A stretch of 64,000 bases of DNA from assembly GCA_036674765.1 (NCBI GenBank), contig JARVKI010000014.1:496001-560000 (forward strand), read 5' to 3'. Positions 47,339 through 60,700 of this stretch are shown here, piece after piece; positions within the stretch are counted from its first letter, which is position 1; each line of letters begins with the position of its first letter. The notes beneath the pieces are model-generated. The model searched no databases and was not told the origin of the DNA. It saw only the letters and a list, made by a program, of their open reading frames with translations. The DNA is from Seiridium cupressi. Lineage: Eukaryota; Ascomycota; Sordariomycetes; Amphisphaeriales; Sporocadaceae. The position numbers and the translations under genes are program-made.

Positions 47339-50139
47339 TTAGACAATCTGCGGTGCGGTAGCAGCGAGGCCGGCGAAGAGAAGAGCAGCACTCGTCACTC
47401 CACTAACAACACTGACAGAAGCATACTTTGCAAACTTGCTGAATCGACGTCTTTTGGCAGGTCTGACATCACGCTGAGCTGGAACAGGAGGGACCACAGG
47501 GGATGCAGCTGCGACCTCGGTGGCTGCCGAGATTGTCCGTCCACTCAGCACAGGGTCAGCATTATCAGAGACAACTGCTTCAGCCTCTGCCTCTCCCTTC
47601 TTCGAAGCACCGACAGTTTGTGCAGCCGGACCAGCACCAAGGACGATGTCTGATTGCAGAAAACCGGGGGAGGCAGGTGCTGGGGATGAGCGAACATTGT
47701 AGGACTCGTCTTCCACCTCTGGGAATACCTCGTCGTAAGAACGCTTGGGAGGACGAGGGCTGTTGTCACTACCACTGCCTAGAATAGGAGAGGCTTCCTT
47801 AGACTCTTGAGAAATCAAGAACTTCACCGCTAGACGACGGCGACTTCGAGTCGCATCATTCTCGGGTTTCTTCTTGCTCTCCACAAAAGTGGATGCACTA
47901 GTCATATCCACCTCAGGACTTTGTAGTCGTGTGCGCTCGTCAGACAGTGGCAGTGAGTAGTTGTGGGGCTCTTTCAGGAAAGCTTCGCCGACTGGAGTCC
48001 ATGCCGATGTGAGCACCGGGGGCTGCTTTGGACCGTGTCGTGTCTCCAAGACTATGTCAGCCATGGAATCTCTGGCGGAGTCGGGCTCTCTCCATGGAGG
48101 CAGGGTGACCCAGAGTGGTGGTCCCTTTGTTGCATCAGGTGCACGAGTGGCCGGAGAGGTCGAATTTGAGGCGGCGTCGTCTGCAGCCTTGCTCGCAGTG
48201 GCGGTAGGGGGATTCGCCTGGATGAGAGGGTTGCTCATTACGGATGCTCGATTGTGGTCTCTGGCGGCGAAGAATTCGTACTTTCCGGTTCGCTCGCCAA
48301 GTGCCTGAGTCGTCGATGAGAATTGATGGGATTCGGTCTTTGTCAGACTAGGTTTGGTCAACATGGCGCCGGAAGGACTTAGATGCCGGTCGTCCGTGAG
48401 CAGGGTGTCTGGACGATACATGAATCGCTTGCTAGGAGTATCGCCCGTTTGTGCCATAGGCCGAACATGAATGAGAGGTGCGGTTGGGGGAATGGCAGAT
48501 GAAATATCATAGGAGTATGGGGCGGCGTTCGGCATGATCGGTGAAGATGAGGACTGGACAGCGACATTTGGAGAGTTGCTCCTGTCGAACAAGCTAGAAT
48601 CCATCGGATCATCCTCGTCCTCACTATCCTCACTACCTGAAGACATGTCCTCTTCCCAACAACGGGCGTTATGGAGACCTGCAGAAACCCAATTAGTATG
48701 GGGAATATCTCCCAAGCAAGCCGACTCACTATCTTCATCACACTCGTCTTCCTCGTCATGTTCATCGCAAAAGTTAACATCGTGTTCCGACTCGCCAGCC
48801 AAGGAATCGTCATCCGAATCACTATTCTCGTCACTGCTTCCGCTAGTCACATCGGTTCGTTCTAAATCAGAAGTGGTGTCATCGTCATCCATAGGAGCGA
48901 GGAAAGTGTTAGACACATCCGGACTTCCAGGAGCCTCTCCAGCCTCGGAGTCAGTCTCATATAGGGGTGACTGGGCAAACAAGGCTCCTTCTGGTGCGTA
49001 CGACTCATCTGGCGTCGATGGATTCGGATAAGAACGATGGCGAGATTCCTCGTCCGACAAGTAGTCCAGAGCGGACGATTCACTGTCGCTGTGAATACTC
49101 ATTGGTGATGAGGCCCTAAGGGAAGCAGCAGGGGAGGGTCTGCCAGATTGAGGATCGCGAGCTTCAGGTTCCGACGTCAGGTCAATAACATCCGAATCAA
49201 GGTTTCCTACGGTCGTGGTGGATGTGAAATTCTTGGAGGGTGACTGCTGCTTGGGAAGAGGCGATCCGGTAAGATCAATAGGGAAATCTGGCTGTGGCTG
49301 CTTCATTTGCGATGGAAGAGGCTTGTCAGTCTCGAGGATATCGTCGTCACTGATCAGGTCTTCGTCGTCGTAGTCAGGAACAGAAAAGGTATTGGTGGGA
49401 GTAGCACGATTGGAGATGGCTGAGGGCAAATTCCTTAAATATGCCGTTAGCTTTGCCGCGACAAACGGAGTTACTTAATTTCAGCGAAACTTACTCTTGG
49501 TTCCAGCTTAGCTCCACATGTACTGTGCAAGGCGGAAATGTCTGCTGGCCTCGATAAATATCGGTACCAAATCGAATAATGTCTCCGTCTCTTAATGATA
49601 CCTTCTCCCGAGTACAGATTCGGTCTTCTTTATCCTCGTGTTCGGATCGGCGGAAGGTGCCGTGAAGCGATCCGGTGTCTTCGATTAGAACGGTCTATTT
49701 CTAGTCAGTCATGTTCTGTTGGACTTGTCATATACTAGGCTGCGCGGTGTAGTGGTTGGAGACGCACCTTCTGATCAAAATCGGCCGTCAATTCAGCATG
49801 TTCCCGGGACATGACTGGACTATCAAACCAGGCATTCTCTTCCGCTGCTACGAATCCTTTGCTTTCCTGCTTGGATGCTCGTCCGACACGAACAGTCGGA
49901 CGATCCTTCGTCAAGGTGATGTTACGTGTAGGTACAACAAATTGTGGACCGGCGTCGCGCGCGGTGAGCTTCACAATGACTGCCACCATGTTAGAAGGAG
50001 CAGAGTAATGTATGTCTTTAGAAACATAACGTAGGGAGGAGCCAGGAAAAGCTTCTGAGAAGGATAAGAGCGGATGGTGAGCTGCAGAGTTAGACATACC
50101 GTCGCATTTGTCCCTGGTGGGACTTCCCGTAGAAGCCAT
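47339..50139 (-). CDS. FHA-domain protein with C-terminal tail-anchor-like helix
   Basis: Predicted 848 aa. Four exons (minus strand): 50139-50100, 49979-49768, 49694-49495 and 49433-47339; introns are 120, 73 and 61 nt. Intron 1 (donor GTATGT, branch TCTAAC, acceptor GGCAG) joins MASTGSPTRDKCD to VIVKLTARD. The phosphothreonine-binding FHA domain spans about 15-140, with VRVGRASK (43-50), SPVMSREHAEL (67-77) and SLHGTF (93-98), the last replacing the usual S-x-NGT. The long middle is disordered, acidic and Ser/Asp-rich with SP sites. The C-terminus has a basic cluster (RPAKRRRFSKFAKY) followed by a hydrophobic helix (VSGVTSAALLFAGLA) near the end, as in a tail anchor. FHA plus tail anchor recalls SLMAP/Far9-Far10 proteins of the STRIPAK complex. 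That assignment is speculative. Confidence 0.88.
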
Positions 50140-52879
50140 GTCGCTCGAGTTCTAGGGGTCGCGGGGGTAAGATAGCACTTGAAGTCTGGATGCCGGTGTA
50201 CTATGTATGCATGTATCTTGCTCAAAAGTTCGCTCAACGACGCTGGCAAAACCGAGGCCGTACCAGGTGTTGCCAACGCGTGACGAACCCGGGAATTCCG
50301 AAGTTTGAGAAGAAAGGCGATGGTTGTATTTGTGAGCTGACTGCGCTGTCAACTCGGAGCTCACCCGAGTAAGTTGTGAAGTACTGGGATCAGAAGGTGA
50401 TAACAGCACGGCTGTTGTACGTCGAAAGCGGATCGAGGTGCTGGGTGCGATGAACCCCGACGGAGATTCAACACTTGCGGTTAAGGAGAGATAGAAATCA
50501 AATCGAACAGCCAAATAGAATGGTTCTGGGGAGGGGAAGGTGCGAGTTGAAGTTGAAGTGAAGGTGAGGCCTGGGGAGGGTAGTTGCTTGCTTTCTGGCC
50601 AATGGCGAAACGGGCTCAGGCCGAGGCGGGGCAGTCGAGTGTCAGAAGGAGCAGGCAGAACACCCGATAAGCGGCCTGGGGTGCTTTATCGCTGCCTCTC
50701 CACCCGGAGCGCGTTGAATGCAATAACTTGAATTTCTTACGACAACTGGCCCGGATAAACTTGAAAAAGACTCCAGTTTACTATAGAGTGCTACTGAACA
50801 TGATGCACACATTGAAACTACAGTCGAGGGTTTGGAGGTCGCGCAAAGGATCGATCAACGCTTCTGGCTGTTGGTCGGAGCTCTTATCCTGATACTTGGC
50901 TAGGCACTTTAGGCGATAAGGTTACAAGGGTCCTTGGGCGGGCTTTGGTGGGGTTGCCGCCTGATAGCCTGGGCGTACCCCGCCATACCTTGATGATAAC
51001 CACCAAACCCTCTTTCTGCCAGTGGGGAGGCATGGCTGAAGACTCTCTTTGGAGGCTGCGCTCGTGTGATTTCCTGATGGAAGCGATCCAGTCGAGCCGG
51101 AAATGATGGAAATATGTACAGCAGATGCACGATCCAAAGTTGTTTGTCTGTCAACTTTGACAGCACTCGCCCTTAGAATAGCTTTGGCTAGCACGAGATA
51201 CTTGGGCCTTGACAGCCGCTATCGAGGCTGGTCCGGAAGGTTGTCCGCATGACTGCTTGATGAGTTGGCCCCCAGAGCCAATGCTCATCCATTGGCCCAA
51301 TTGCGCGAGCTTCTTGGGCTACTCTGGAGACTACGTAACAAACCGGGCGAGCAGAGGTGCCAAAAGATCGCAAAGTTCCTTTCGGTCTGTACACACGTGC
51401 ATCGAGCAGTGGTCTTATTCAATACTAGGTTCGATCCCGGGCCAGGAAGCGTACGCATTTTGTCGGTCATTACCATTCTTCGAGGAACCAACAAGCTGCC
51501 AGTGCAACCCCCGAGATAATGAGCCATGCAATAGACCCTCGTATAGGTCCATAGTTGGGATCACCAATATCAAGCTGTGGAAATGCTCGTTCATTGACAC
51601 TACCACGATATACCCTCCTAATCGGACCCTGGAGAAGGGTCGCGATCTTTTATTGGATATTCTTCTCTTACTGTCTTTTACATAGGCATCGTTTTATTCA
51701 ATGTTATCCCTCTATTTAGTCAACTTTCCGCCAGAATATCTTGAATGTGCTGAATCTAGGATCTATAATGAACGGGTTATGCAAGGGTTATGCAAGGGTA
51801 CATTGTAAGCAATGTCTCATCGAAAGGCGACGAGCATGTCCTGCCGAACCTGTCCGCTACCGTGATCGCAGGTTGCCTTGGGACTTCTTGACTTCTCAGG
51901 TACGAGCTCTGAGACATCAGGCAACTTCCACCATGTGTGGTATCACCCGCGAGGCCACATGCCTCACGTCCAACGCCTTTTCGGGCTAGTAGCCACTCAA
52001 CGCGCTCCCTGAATCTGAGTCACCCCCTTGGCTTCCCGCAGTGGACCTTGCGTTGCGATACGCTGATGGGGTAGACCCCGCGCCTGCTGCATTTCAGCTC
52101 CATCGAGGGGCTGCTGGGAATCCGGACAGAAAGAATAGACGTCATTTGCGACGAGACAGTTTGAGTGGCATTACTGGCAGTAATTACATATAGACGGGGA
52201 GAGCATGAAGCTGCAGAACCGAGCGCGAAGAGGAGATAATATCATATCACGATCAGTTTCCACGTTTCTGATACTCTTCATCAATCAAATGACACTGGCT
52301 GCAAGGGCTTCAACTGCCTATGGTATGTTCCTATTGTCCGAATACCCAATGACATCCCGTTGCATTGTATGCAGGGACATGTGGCCATGGAGCCTGGCGC
52401 TCCTTAGTGGCAGTATGTTTGCATCATAGGGCTCTGCTTTCCAGGGTTTAGGTTCCTTGGATGACTGCGACTTGCGTGGAGCGTGTTTCCCGGGTTATTG
52501 TTAGGCATCTTTACCCTGCTGATTTGAAATCCCCCCATCGTCTCCGCGCCTGCCGTGCTGCAGTATTTGTTAGAAATTCTGGTGCGCACCCACCTATTTT
52601 GCCTGGCTCTTCACGACGCCACTTCACCTATCTCCGTGACCTTTTCGCACACGGAACAGAAGTGCATATCCCCGAGAATATATGCTTCCAGGCTCACATA
52701 AATACCACGCTCCTATGGATTGTTGCCCGAACTCGAGACTTCACAGCTACAACACCCCATTTACCTAACATTGAGATCCAACAGCCGCAGCACACACGAG
52801 GTTTCCTGCGCAACGAAGCTATCACATTTCGCACCACCGCAACCGTTGATTTCGCACAGCACATCGCATTTAGAACAAC
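50140..52879. other. 2.7-kb divergent intergenic region
   Basis: It lies between the FHA gene and the IFRD gene, transcribed away from each other. ORF 52461-53054 (plus) overlaps the IFRD start in another frame and looks spurious. It should contain both promoters. No RNA gene recognised. Confidence 0.4.
51774..51798 (+). repeat. Small tandem repeat, 11-bp unit
   Basis: Two perfect adjacent copies of GGGTTATGCAA followed by a third partial GGG. Confidence 0.8.
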
Positions 52880-54262
52880 ATGCGAGACTTACGGAAGAAG
52901 ATTCTGCTGGAGAGTGGCAAGACCGTCTCCAAGAAAGCACGCTCACGACCCGACTCAAATTTCGGTTCTACGACACATTCGCCGTCTAGCTCCCCAGCTG
53001 GATCGCGACAGGCCTCACGGGCCCCTAGTCGCTATGCGTCAGAGGACGAATTGAGTGACGATGATCTGAACGACAGCCTCACAGACTCCATTGTCGCTTC
53101 GGAAGACGGGGAGGAGACGATCAGCGACTGGACAGACAAGCTCAAAGACTGCATAAACGAGATCCTGGATCGTAAGCGTAGTAGTACGCAAGGCCGAGAA
53201 CGATACTTTGCTGGCTATACACACTTGGCAAGGCATCACTTTGCCGACACTATGATTGAGAACCAGCTACACGAACTTGTCCCGGCAATGCTGAAGAGTA
53301 TCAGGGGAGGTCGCAATACCGAAGAAACCGTCGGCGCGTTGAAGGCGCTGCAGATGACCACATTCACAACACAGTCTGAGTCGATCTACGACCAAGCCTA
53401 CTCGATACTCAAATCTGCGGCCGAGGGCTCAGATGAAGAGGCTATCAAGGTCGAGGCGCTATATACCATGGCCGTCGTCACTATTTTCGGTGGGGGAGCC
53501 GAAGTTGCCGCCCAGGAATTGATGGACTTTGCAGTCGAGATCGTCGAGAGCGACGGTCACAGCATAGAAGCCGGAGATAACGGCCCCGTAGTGACGGCGG
53601 CACTAGCAATATGGGGCTTCCTCGCCAGTCATGTTGACGACCTGGAGCAGCAGTCCGAAGAGGCACTTGAGGCGTTTACGGAACAACTTGACAGCAGTGA
53701 CGCCGATGTCCAGATCGCTGCGGGCACCAACATAGCCCTGATCTTCGAGGCTATAAGACTTTTCAACGAGCAAGCTGAAGATGAACACGACCACAAACAA
53801 GAAGAACTTAGGCTAGAAGCAAAACAGAAAGGCGAGCGATACATCCCTGAATCGTACAACCCCTTCGACCTGCAATACAACCAGCACCAATTGGTGCAGC
53901 AGATGACGGAGCTTGCTGGGCGATCTTCCAAGTCGGTCTCAAGAAAGGATCGCCGCCAGTTACACACAACGTTCAACAGCATCTTGAAATCTCTAGAACT
54001 CGGCAAAGGTCCTGGTTACTCGGAAGCCGGTCGTATCGCACGAGAGTCGGATCGAGGTGGTGCGCGAGTATATGCCGCAGAGAAGGTCTTTACCGAATTT
54101 GGCTATCGTAATACAGTGAAGGGCGACGACGGCAGGACACTCACTATCGACTCGTGGTCGCTGTCAATTAGGGTCGACTTTCTGAAGAGGATTCTTGGTG
54201 GCGGGTTCACAACACATTGGTCTTACAACCCAGCAGTTGAGGAGACATTTGATTCAGCATAA
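52880..54262 (+). CDS. Interferon-related developmental regulator (IFRD) family protein
   Basis: An intronless protein of 460 aa with the full IFRD layout. The N-terminus (MRDLRKKILLESGKTVSKKA) is basic and is followed by a Ser-rich linker with acidic patch (SEDELSDDDLNDSL). The IFRD helical-repeat domain (about 75-330) contains WTDKLKDCINEILDRKRSST, REYF-like RERYFAGYTHLARHHF and ESIYDQAYSILKSAAEGSDE. The C-terminal IFRD_C region (about 350-450) contains SVSRKDRRQLHTTFNSIL and ends DSWSLSIRVDFLKRILGGGF. Animal IFRD1/2 act as transcription or translation co-regulators; IFRD2 binds inactive ribosomes. The fungal role is inferred to be similar. The start Met is immediately followed by conserved-looking RDLRKKILLE, which supports it over the upstream out-of-frame ORF. 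Confidence 0.93.
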   Translation: MRDLRKKILLESGKTVSKKARSRPDSNFGSTTHSPSSSPAGSRQASRAPSRYASEDELSDDDLNDSLTDSIVASEDGEETISDWTDKLKDCINEILDRKRSSTQGRERYFAGYTHLARHHFADTMIENQLHELVPAMLKSIRGGRNTEETVGALKALQMTTFTTQSESIYDQAYSILKSAAEGSDEEAIKVEALYTMAVVTIFGGGAEVAAQELMDFAVEIVESDGHSIEAGDNGPVVTAALAIWGFLASHVDDLEQQSEEALEAFTEQLDSSDADVQIAAGTNIALIFEAIRLFNEQAEDEHDHKQEELRLEAKQKGERYIPESYNPFDLQYNQHQLVQQMTELAGRSSKSVSRKDRRQLHTTFNSILKSLELGKGPGYSEAGRIARESDRGGARVYAAEKVFTEFGYRNTVKGDDGRTLTIDSWSLSIRVDFLKRILGGGFTTHWSYNPAVEETFDSA

Positions 54263-57200
54263 ACATTACGCAGTCCTGGCAATGTTTAACCGCACTTGAG
54301 CATCACAGTTTTGAGGGATTGATAACAATCGCGTTTGTTTATTGTTTAACATCAGAAAAAATCACCATCACGAGATACCCGGCTTAGAAAAATGGAGCCA
54401 TACACGAGAGTAAAGGGAGTGAAAATAGGGCTCTGAGCATGGTTTTGTTATCGGAGTGGCTTGCATTTGCTACGCATATCTTATTTCGAAAGCATGAAGA
54501 AATGTCATTTCACAAACTCATCATTATTGCGCACAAACATCATACTCGTGTAGTGATTAGTTGATTGGTGTGATAAATGAAACCACGAACACAAGTCATC
54601 GTTGTTGCGAATATTCTTGTGTTACCAAGGAAGAGCCTGGTGGTCATATGTGACAACAGACGGGAACCTACGTGTTGCCAGTGTTCCCATAGAAATACCA
54701 ACTGCACCAAAGAGACGTCGCTTTGCCATATTTCCGTCTCGTACGATAACAGGTCATTCATCTGTGACCTTAGCAGCCCTGCTTCAAGTTTCGAGGCTGT
54801 GGTACACAGCTGAAAGATCCAATTTTCCGCTCATACGACAGGTCAGAGTTCTAGTATACAGGGCTATAACGGTAGCCTGGTCGACCGGGGAAGGGCAGGG
54901 TTGCGAAAGTAATTTCTCAAGGCAGATCTTGGGTGTAAGGAGTGTGGAATGAACAGTTCTCTATGCGTCAGGCATACGCCCGCCCATCCACAAACTGTGT
55001 ACCTTTTCCCCATGTTCAAGCGGTTGGTGAAGTCCGCATTGTTATGCTGGATATAATCAAAGTCATAAAATGTCACCAGGAAAATGTCAAACTCAAAAGC
55101 ACGCTCGGGCTGGTCCGATTGGAAAAGGTCTTGACTGCAGCTTTAGGCGACTGACGGGCAAGTGCCATGTAATATCGCAGAGGCGTGGCCCGGCGGTGCG
55201 ATGTGACAGGCCACCATAACTAGCTGCCGTAGTATTGGAGAGGCTGTGGTGTACGAGTATCAATTCGCCACTGGAGACAAGAAGTCCGACTTCAAGGGAC
55301 TGGGGAAAAGAAATACTTGCAGTCTTATTTTTCACGGCACCAGTGGTATTCTCACTACGCGCATGATGGCAAGTACATGTCACATATAAGCTTTAATTCA
55401 TCGGAACTGGCAGCTGATCCTGGGATGTCCTGTTCCTGTTCCTGTTCCTGGTCAAGCTGCACAGCCGTTCGAGGTTCGGTAGCTTTGACAGCGGAATAAG
55501 AGAGTGTCTTCCCAAGACATAATGCTATCAGCCGCCTTCGAGGCCGAGCTTGAAGTTGTAGTGGTGCGAGCTGGAGTGTTTGAGAATAGACTTGTGTCGT
55601 CTTACAGTACGAAGTGACGTCAATGTAAGCCTTCCAAAGTCTTGGTCGAATCTTTCGACTCGCGATTCGTTAGGATCTTTATGACGCGACATTATCTAGA
55701 TTGGAAAAATCCTTGCTTGACTTAGCTTGACATTGCTCCCTTCACTTTTGCTTGTGTATACCAAGTCGGTGTGAAGTCCCGTTTCCATGGGCATCGTCGC
55801 AATGGATCCCCTGTCAACCCGCTTTGCGGTAAAGTCCAAAGATCCGCTAATCAATTTGCAGGGCCCGGGAAGGTCCCGTCCGGCATCGTTGACGGGATCC
55901 CGTTCAATCTAGTTTTGATCTAAAGGCCCATGACGCTTGACCAAACTTGCTAAATTGCCCAAGGCTGGGGACAGCCAGTCGGTGGATCTTTGGGTCGGAC
56001 TGGACTGCTTGCGGATGGAAAATGACCATGCTTGTCGATCTGCCAGATTATGCTCCATATCATGGTCCCCAGCCATCGCCCTGCCAAAGACGCTTGAGCC
56101 GCAATGTGAGCTGACCCTGAGTCCTTGCTTCCTGTTGCCGCCCATGTCAACAGAGGAGCTTGGGCCGTCACAGATGGGGGACAGACGCTGTCCCGCAACT
56201 CTATTGAATGGGATTTCACGTTATCTTCTGCGGGCACCGGGGCCCTGGGCTCTTTCGCTGCCTCGAGGCGTATGAACATATCAAACTTCAGAAGGAGTAT
56301 CCAGTCGCGCAGTAGCCCGGAGAAGCTGGACGCGACAAGATAAGGTTCCAGCCATTGTCCATGAACTTTATAGTCGCTTATAACACTTGCTAGATAGTCG
56401 CATATAGACATGGAATCCATCGAGTCTCGTCCACGGGATCACTCGATCTGGGTTCTGGAAACTAGCTAGACTAATACCTACCCAACTGAGTGTCACATCA
56501 GAGTCAGAGGGGCACATTCCCGCAACGCATCGCCTCGGTCGCTTCCCTGCTTGGCCTGCAGCCCACGGTTTTCTGCCAGGGCCGTCCGGTGGTGTCATTG
56601 GCTGCGCACCCCTAGTAGAGCCAACGCATCAACTCCTAAATCCCAGCTGCCCGCATTCTGGACAAAGCCTCACAAGCCTATTATCGTCCCTTTCTGCACT
56701 CAGTAGCTCTCTGCGAATAGCATCGGCGCTGTCTGCTACTACTGTCGCAGTCGCCTCCTCGCTCTGCCTGGGCTGCTTGCGTTCCTCATCAGTGCAAGCC
56801 CGGTTATCTATTCCCCCGAACTCTAAACGGACAGTGGCAATCTGAGTGGCTGATACGGGGCCTCCGTACGTCCCCATAGCCGAGTCCACGTATCGCTGGC
56901 TCGCTCGCCTTCATCACGCACACAGCTTCTCGCCCAGTAGTCGCCCGTGTCGTCCTCTTCACTTCTCCTGCCCGCCTATCGTGGACTTTGTTGTCTCCCC
57001 GTCTCTGTCAAAGCGCATTCGCCAGTAGCAGCGTTCCGTTGCTCGACTGCAGAGGCTGGGCGCATCTCCCGAGAGAGCGGACTAGCACCCGGCAAACCGG
57101 GACTAACGAATAATCGGAGAGGTTGGAGCTCACCCAAACCCAAACCCGAACATCTCGCACTCTGTCTCTCAACGACAGCAAACAAGTTTTCTTTTGCAGA

Positions 57201-57716
57201 GACACCTTCTTTTGCGCGTTGTCACTAAAACCCTGCGATCACCTGTTTTCGCGTCGTCAATTGCATTCACTGTAGGTCTCACTCTATTCTTCTGCATGTC
57301 TTGATTTTCCATGTTTACTTGAATGGGTCTCTTTGGGCTTGGATGGAGCCTTGCTTACAGCTACGGTAACTGACCTGCGCAACACAATCACAGCACCTCG
57401 TACGGTTGCATCAGACACCAGCCAGCGTTCATTGCTTCAGCGAACAGCACATTAACCAAACGCCAAATGTCTTGACAAACGAAAGGCAACGCACTTGCGA
57501 TCTGTTCCTTGCCATTTCGCGCGAGTAGCCTCGGATCTTTTCTGGGTCCCTGTCGTCGGGCCACTGGCTCTCTCCACTTGACAAGCGGTCTGTACAGACC
57601 CAGTTTGGGAGGCGAGTAAACACCCCGACCCAGGGCAGACACCAAGGCCAGGAAATCTATTCAGACAACCCACCTTTCGCGGGCGCGGCTGCTCCAAATC
57701 ACCAATTGGCACCAGA
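54263..57716. other. 3.45-kb intergenic region and long 5' leader
   Basis: It lies between the IFRD stop and the start of the large disordered-protein gene. No supported ORF. The last several hundred bases are pyrimidine-rich, consistent with a long 5' UTR. A 5'-UTR intron is possible at 57272-57393 (donor GTAGGT, branch TAACTGAC, acceptor CACAG). Function of the rest is not visible. Confidence 0.4.
55429..55450 (+). repeat. CCTGTT hexamer repeat
   Basis: About 3.7 perfect copies of CCTGTT in tandem, in intergenic DNA downstream of the IFRD gene. Confidence 0.8.
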
Positions 57717-60700
57717 ATGGGGGCCGACTCGAAAAAGGCCCCTCCTCTACCTGCGCCGACCGAAACCGAGTCATTAAGCACGCCAACCGAACTTGCGACC
57801 GATGTCTCTCGCCTGCAAGACGAGGAGCGATCCCATTTCTCCCTTCCCGACGACGGAACACCAGTCACCATCCGAACCCGTGGTCACAGGCCCAATCGCT
57901 CCTCAACATCGTTGTTGATCGAGTATTTCGAAGGCGGAAAGGGTCCCAGTTCCCCCGAGGGCGGATCTTCCACCAGTCGCAAGCCGAGCGTGAGAGTGCG
58001 CTTGACCCCATCGAAGGGAGGACGCGGAAAGAACGACCATATCCAGATCACTGAGATGTCTAAGTCCTCGCGCAAGGCCTCCGGATCTAAACGGGCGCAT
58101 CACGATCCGCTCGTGCCAAGCCGAAGCGATCTAGACGTGACCGACCCCGAAGATGCCAGAAGTATGCATTCATATGCTTCCGCAACGGAAGAGTCTAACG
58201 TATCTCGCCACCCTATCGAGGTCGAGATCGCACCCGGACATTATCGTAGGCGTGAGCGAAAGCCTTCGAGCCCCCTCATCCCAGCCGCCGACAGCAAGGT
58301 TTCGTCGTCATATGTGCCACCTAACATGTCAGATATCTCTGCCATACCAACCGACAGCTTTCTTGATGGATCAGGTGGAACGACAACCATGTCTTACTCA
58401 CCTGTCAAGAGACACAGTAAGAGCCCGTCGGGTGCAGAAGCATTGGCAGCTGGTGCGATCGGCGCGGTGACTGCAGCAGCGGTAGCCGATAAGATGAACC
58501 GTAAAACTCGGAGTGAAAGCCATGATCGCAAAATTATGGAGAAAGCCATCGAGAAGGCGACCAGACCTGAGAAGAAGCACCGGTCCAAGAGTAGGACAAG
58601 CAGCATCAGTGAAATGGAAGCCGAGGGCAAAAGTTCTGCTTCAAGACGGAGGTCCTCCAAGGGAGGTCATAAGGAATCTATGGTCTCGGGTGCAGATTCC
58701 AGCATGCTCTCGTCAGCACTCACGCCAAGCCACAGGTCCTACGATTCGTATTCCTCGTCGAAAGTTTCTATCAACAATCCCAAACTTCTCGAGACTGTTG
58801 AGGACGCTATCAGGCGACTTATCCTCCCAGAGCTGGAATCACTCAAGAGGGAGCGCAGTCAGCGTGACACGAGGAGCAAGGATAGGGAGTCACTATCGAG
58901 TCTCACCTCGCTCTCACGCGAGGAGCTTTCTGTCACTAGTAAGAGGAAATCAGGTGGTACTGAGCATTCCGTCAGATCGAGAGGCCGCGAAGCTAGAAAC
59001 GATCTTTCGCCACAGAGCAGCGTCGAGCATGTTTCTGTGCTTGAACATGAAGAGAACACACCACGCCGCGAGAAGGATCATCATGAAGACGTTGCACTGC
59101 TCGGGGCGGCGGCGGCGGCAGGCATTGCTGCCGCCAACCGAGATAGATCGAGGGCGGACGAGAAGCGGCAACGCAGGCGGCGGAGAGCCAAAACTCCCGA
59201 GCACGGTAGAGCTGCCGATGAGTATGATGATGCCGAGCACGAGGTTATTCCGCCAATGCCGCTGTCTAGTGAGATCAATCCCTCGGAGATGACAAGGACC
59301 TCGATTTTATCTGCCGAAACAGACAGGCCTCACTCGGCTAGTGAAGAGCTGACGCCCGTCCGCGAGGTTACGAGGGACATCGTGTCTAGTGACTCCGTCC
59401 ACAATACACCAACGCCGACTCGAACACCGGATCAACATTCTCTGCAAAAGACTCTTGGAACCGCCCATGCCAACATTTCCCATGGCGATTTACGAGCCCT
59501 TCCCCGGCGAGGCACCGGCGAGTATGAGGAATATGACGAAGACAGTGAGATCAGCTCAAGGAACCCTGCTTATCATGACGAGTACGATGAGTATGAAGAG
59601 GAAGGTCTCAGCGTGCCTGATGGATACGATGGCAGATTCTTCAATCAACAGGACGTCCCGCCACCTTTGCACTATGTCCCTTATCAGCAAGAACGACGTG
59701 GTCTCAGTCCCATTCAAAGCGTCTCCGGCTATACAGAGGGAGATAGTGACATTCATCACCGACGAGACTCCAGGCTTACAGATAGCGAAATTTCTTCTCC
59801 GCACAAGTCTCCCCGACCTACCTCTATCCCAAGCAACATGCGGAGCCGAGAGTTTGGCGATGAGGAGAGCAGCGTCCGAAGCTCCGGCAACTACCGGGAT
59901 ACCAGATACACCGATGACAGCGAACTCGATGGGGTTACCTCGGGGCAAGCAGTTCGCGGAGTTGGTGCCAACCCTCAATTCATACACCAACCCTTTGGTG
60001 CAGAATCTAATGTGGCATCCCTTGTGGATGGCTCCGTCTTGGATCAGTCAGTTCTCAGTGCCGGCCAAGACTATCGCGACTCTCAACTCTCATATGACTC
60101 CCGGGCTGAGGAGCACCTGTCCAGAGGAAGCAGTCCTTCCAAGAATTCTGTCAGCAGCCGAGTTGAGCAATTTGAGAAGCGTAATTCGCCCGCATTGTCT
60201 AAGCAGTCACACTCTGATGCCTCCCGCGAATTTGAGGAGTATGAAGTTGATCAGTATGGACGGAAGTATCCCAAAACTCGGGATCGACATTCTCCTACCA
60301 CATCTGAGCAGGCGATCACCAATGCTGCCCTGACCCGGGCAGCCGAAGAAGCCAAGAGGAAGGCCCACCAAGCGCTACTAGATGCCGAGGAGCGATGGCA
60401 AGGTGAGGGTGTCTCGCGCAACAAGTCGTTCAAGGAGAGAGCGAAGGCAGATGGTTTCAGATCCAATGCCACTCCACGCCACAGTGTCGACCGCCTCTCT
60501 GAGACATATAGTCATCCGGAAATGGGAGCTAGCGGCTTGCCAGACTCGGAATACCCGATGCCCGAGATTGGGTATGGATATGAGGACGACACCCATTCTG
60601 TCGTTCAGGAGCCCCTTGGAGGGTCTGATGCACGTGAATGGCATGAGGAGCCAACACCCACGCAGGAAAAGACTTTTGACTTTGAGCGAGCTGCTACGCC

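Noticed and set aside
51428..51439. tRNA-like B box (GGTTCGATCCC)
   Set aside because: Flanking sequence does not form a T-stem or acceptor stem and no A box lies at the right distance.
52461..53054. 197-codon plus-strand ORF overlapping the IFRD start
   Set aside because: Different frame from the clear IFRD coding sequence; composition is chance-like.
58513..60333. Long alternative-frame ORFs (259 and 314 codons) inside the large gene
   Set aside because: Shadows of the 1207-codon main frame, whose exons join to a complete protein.
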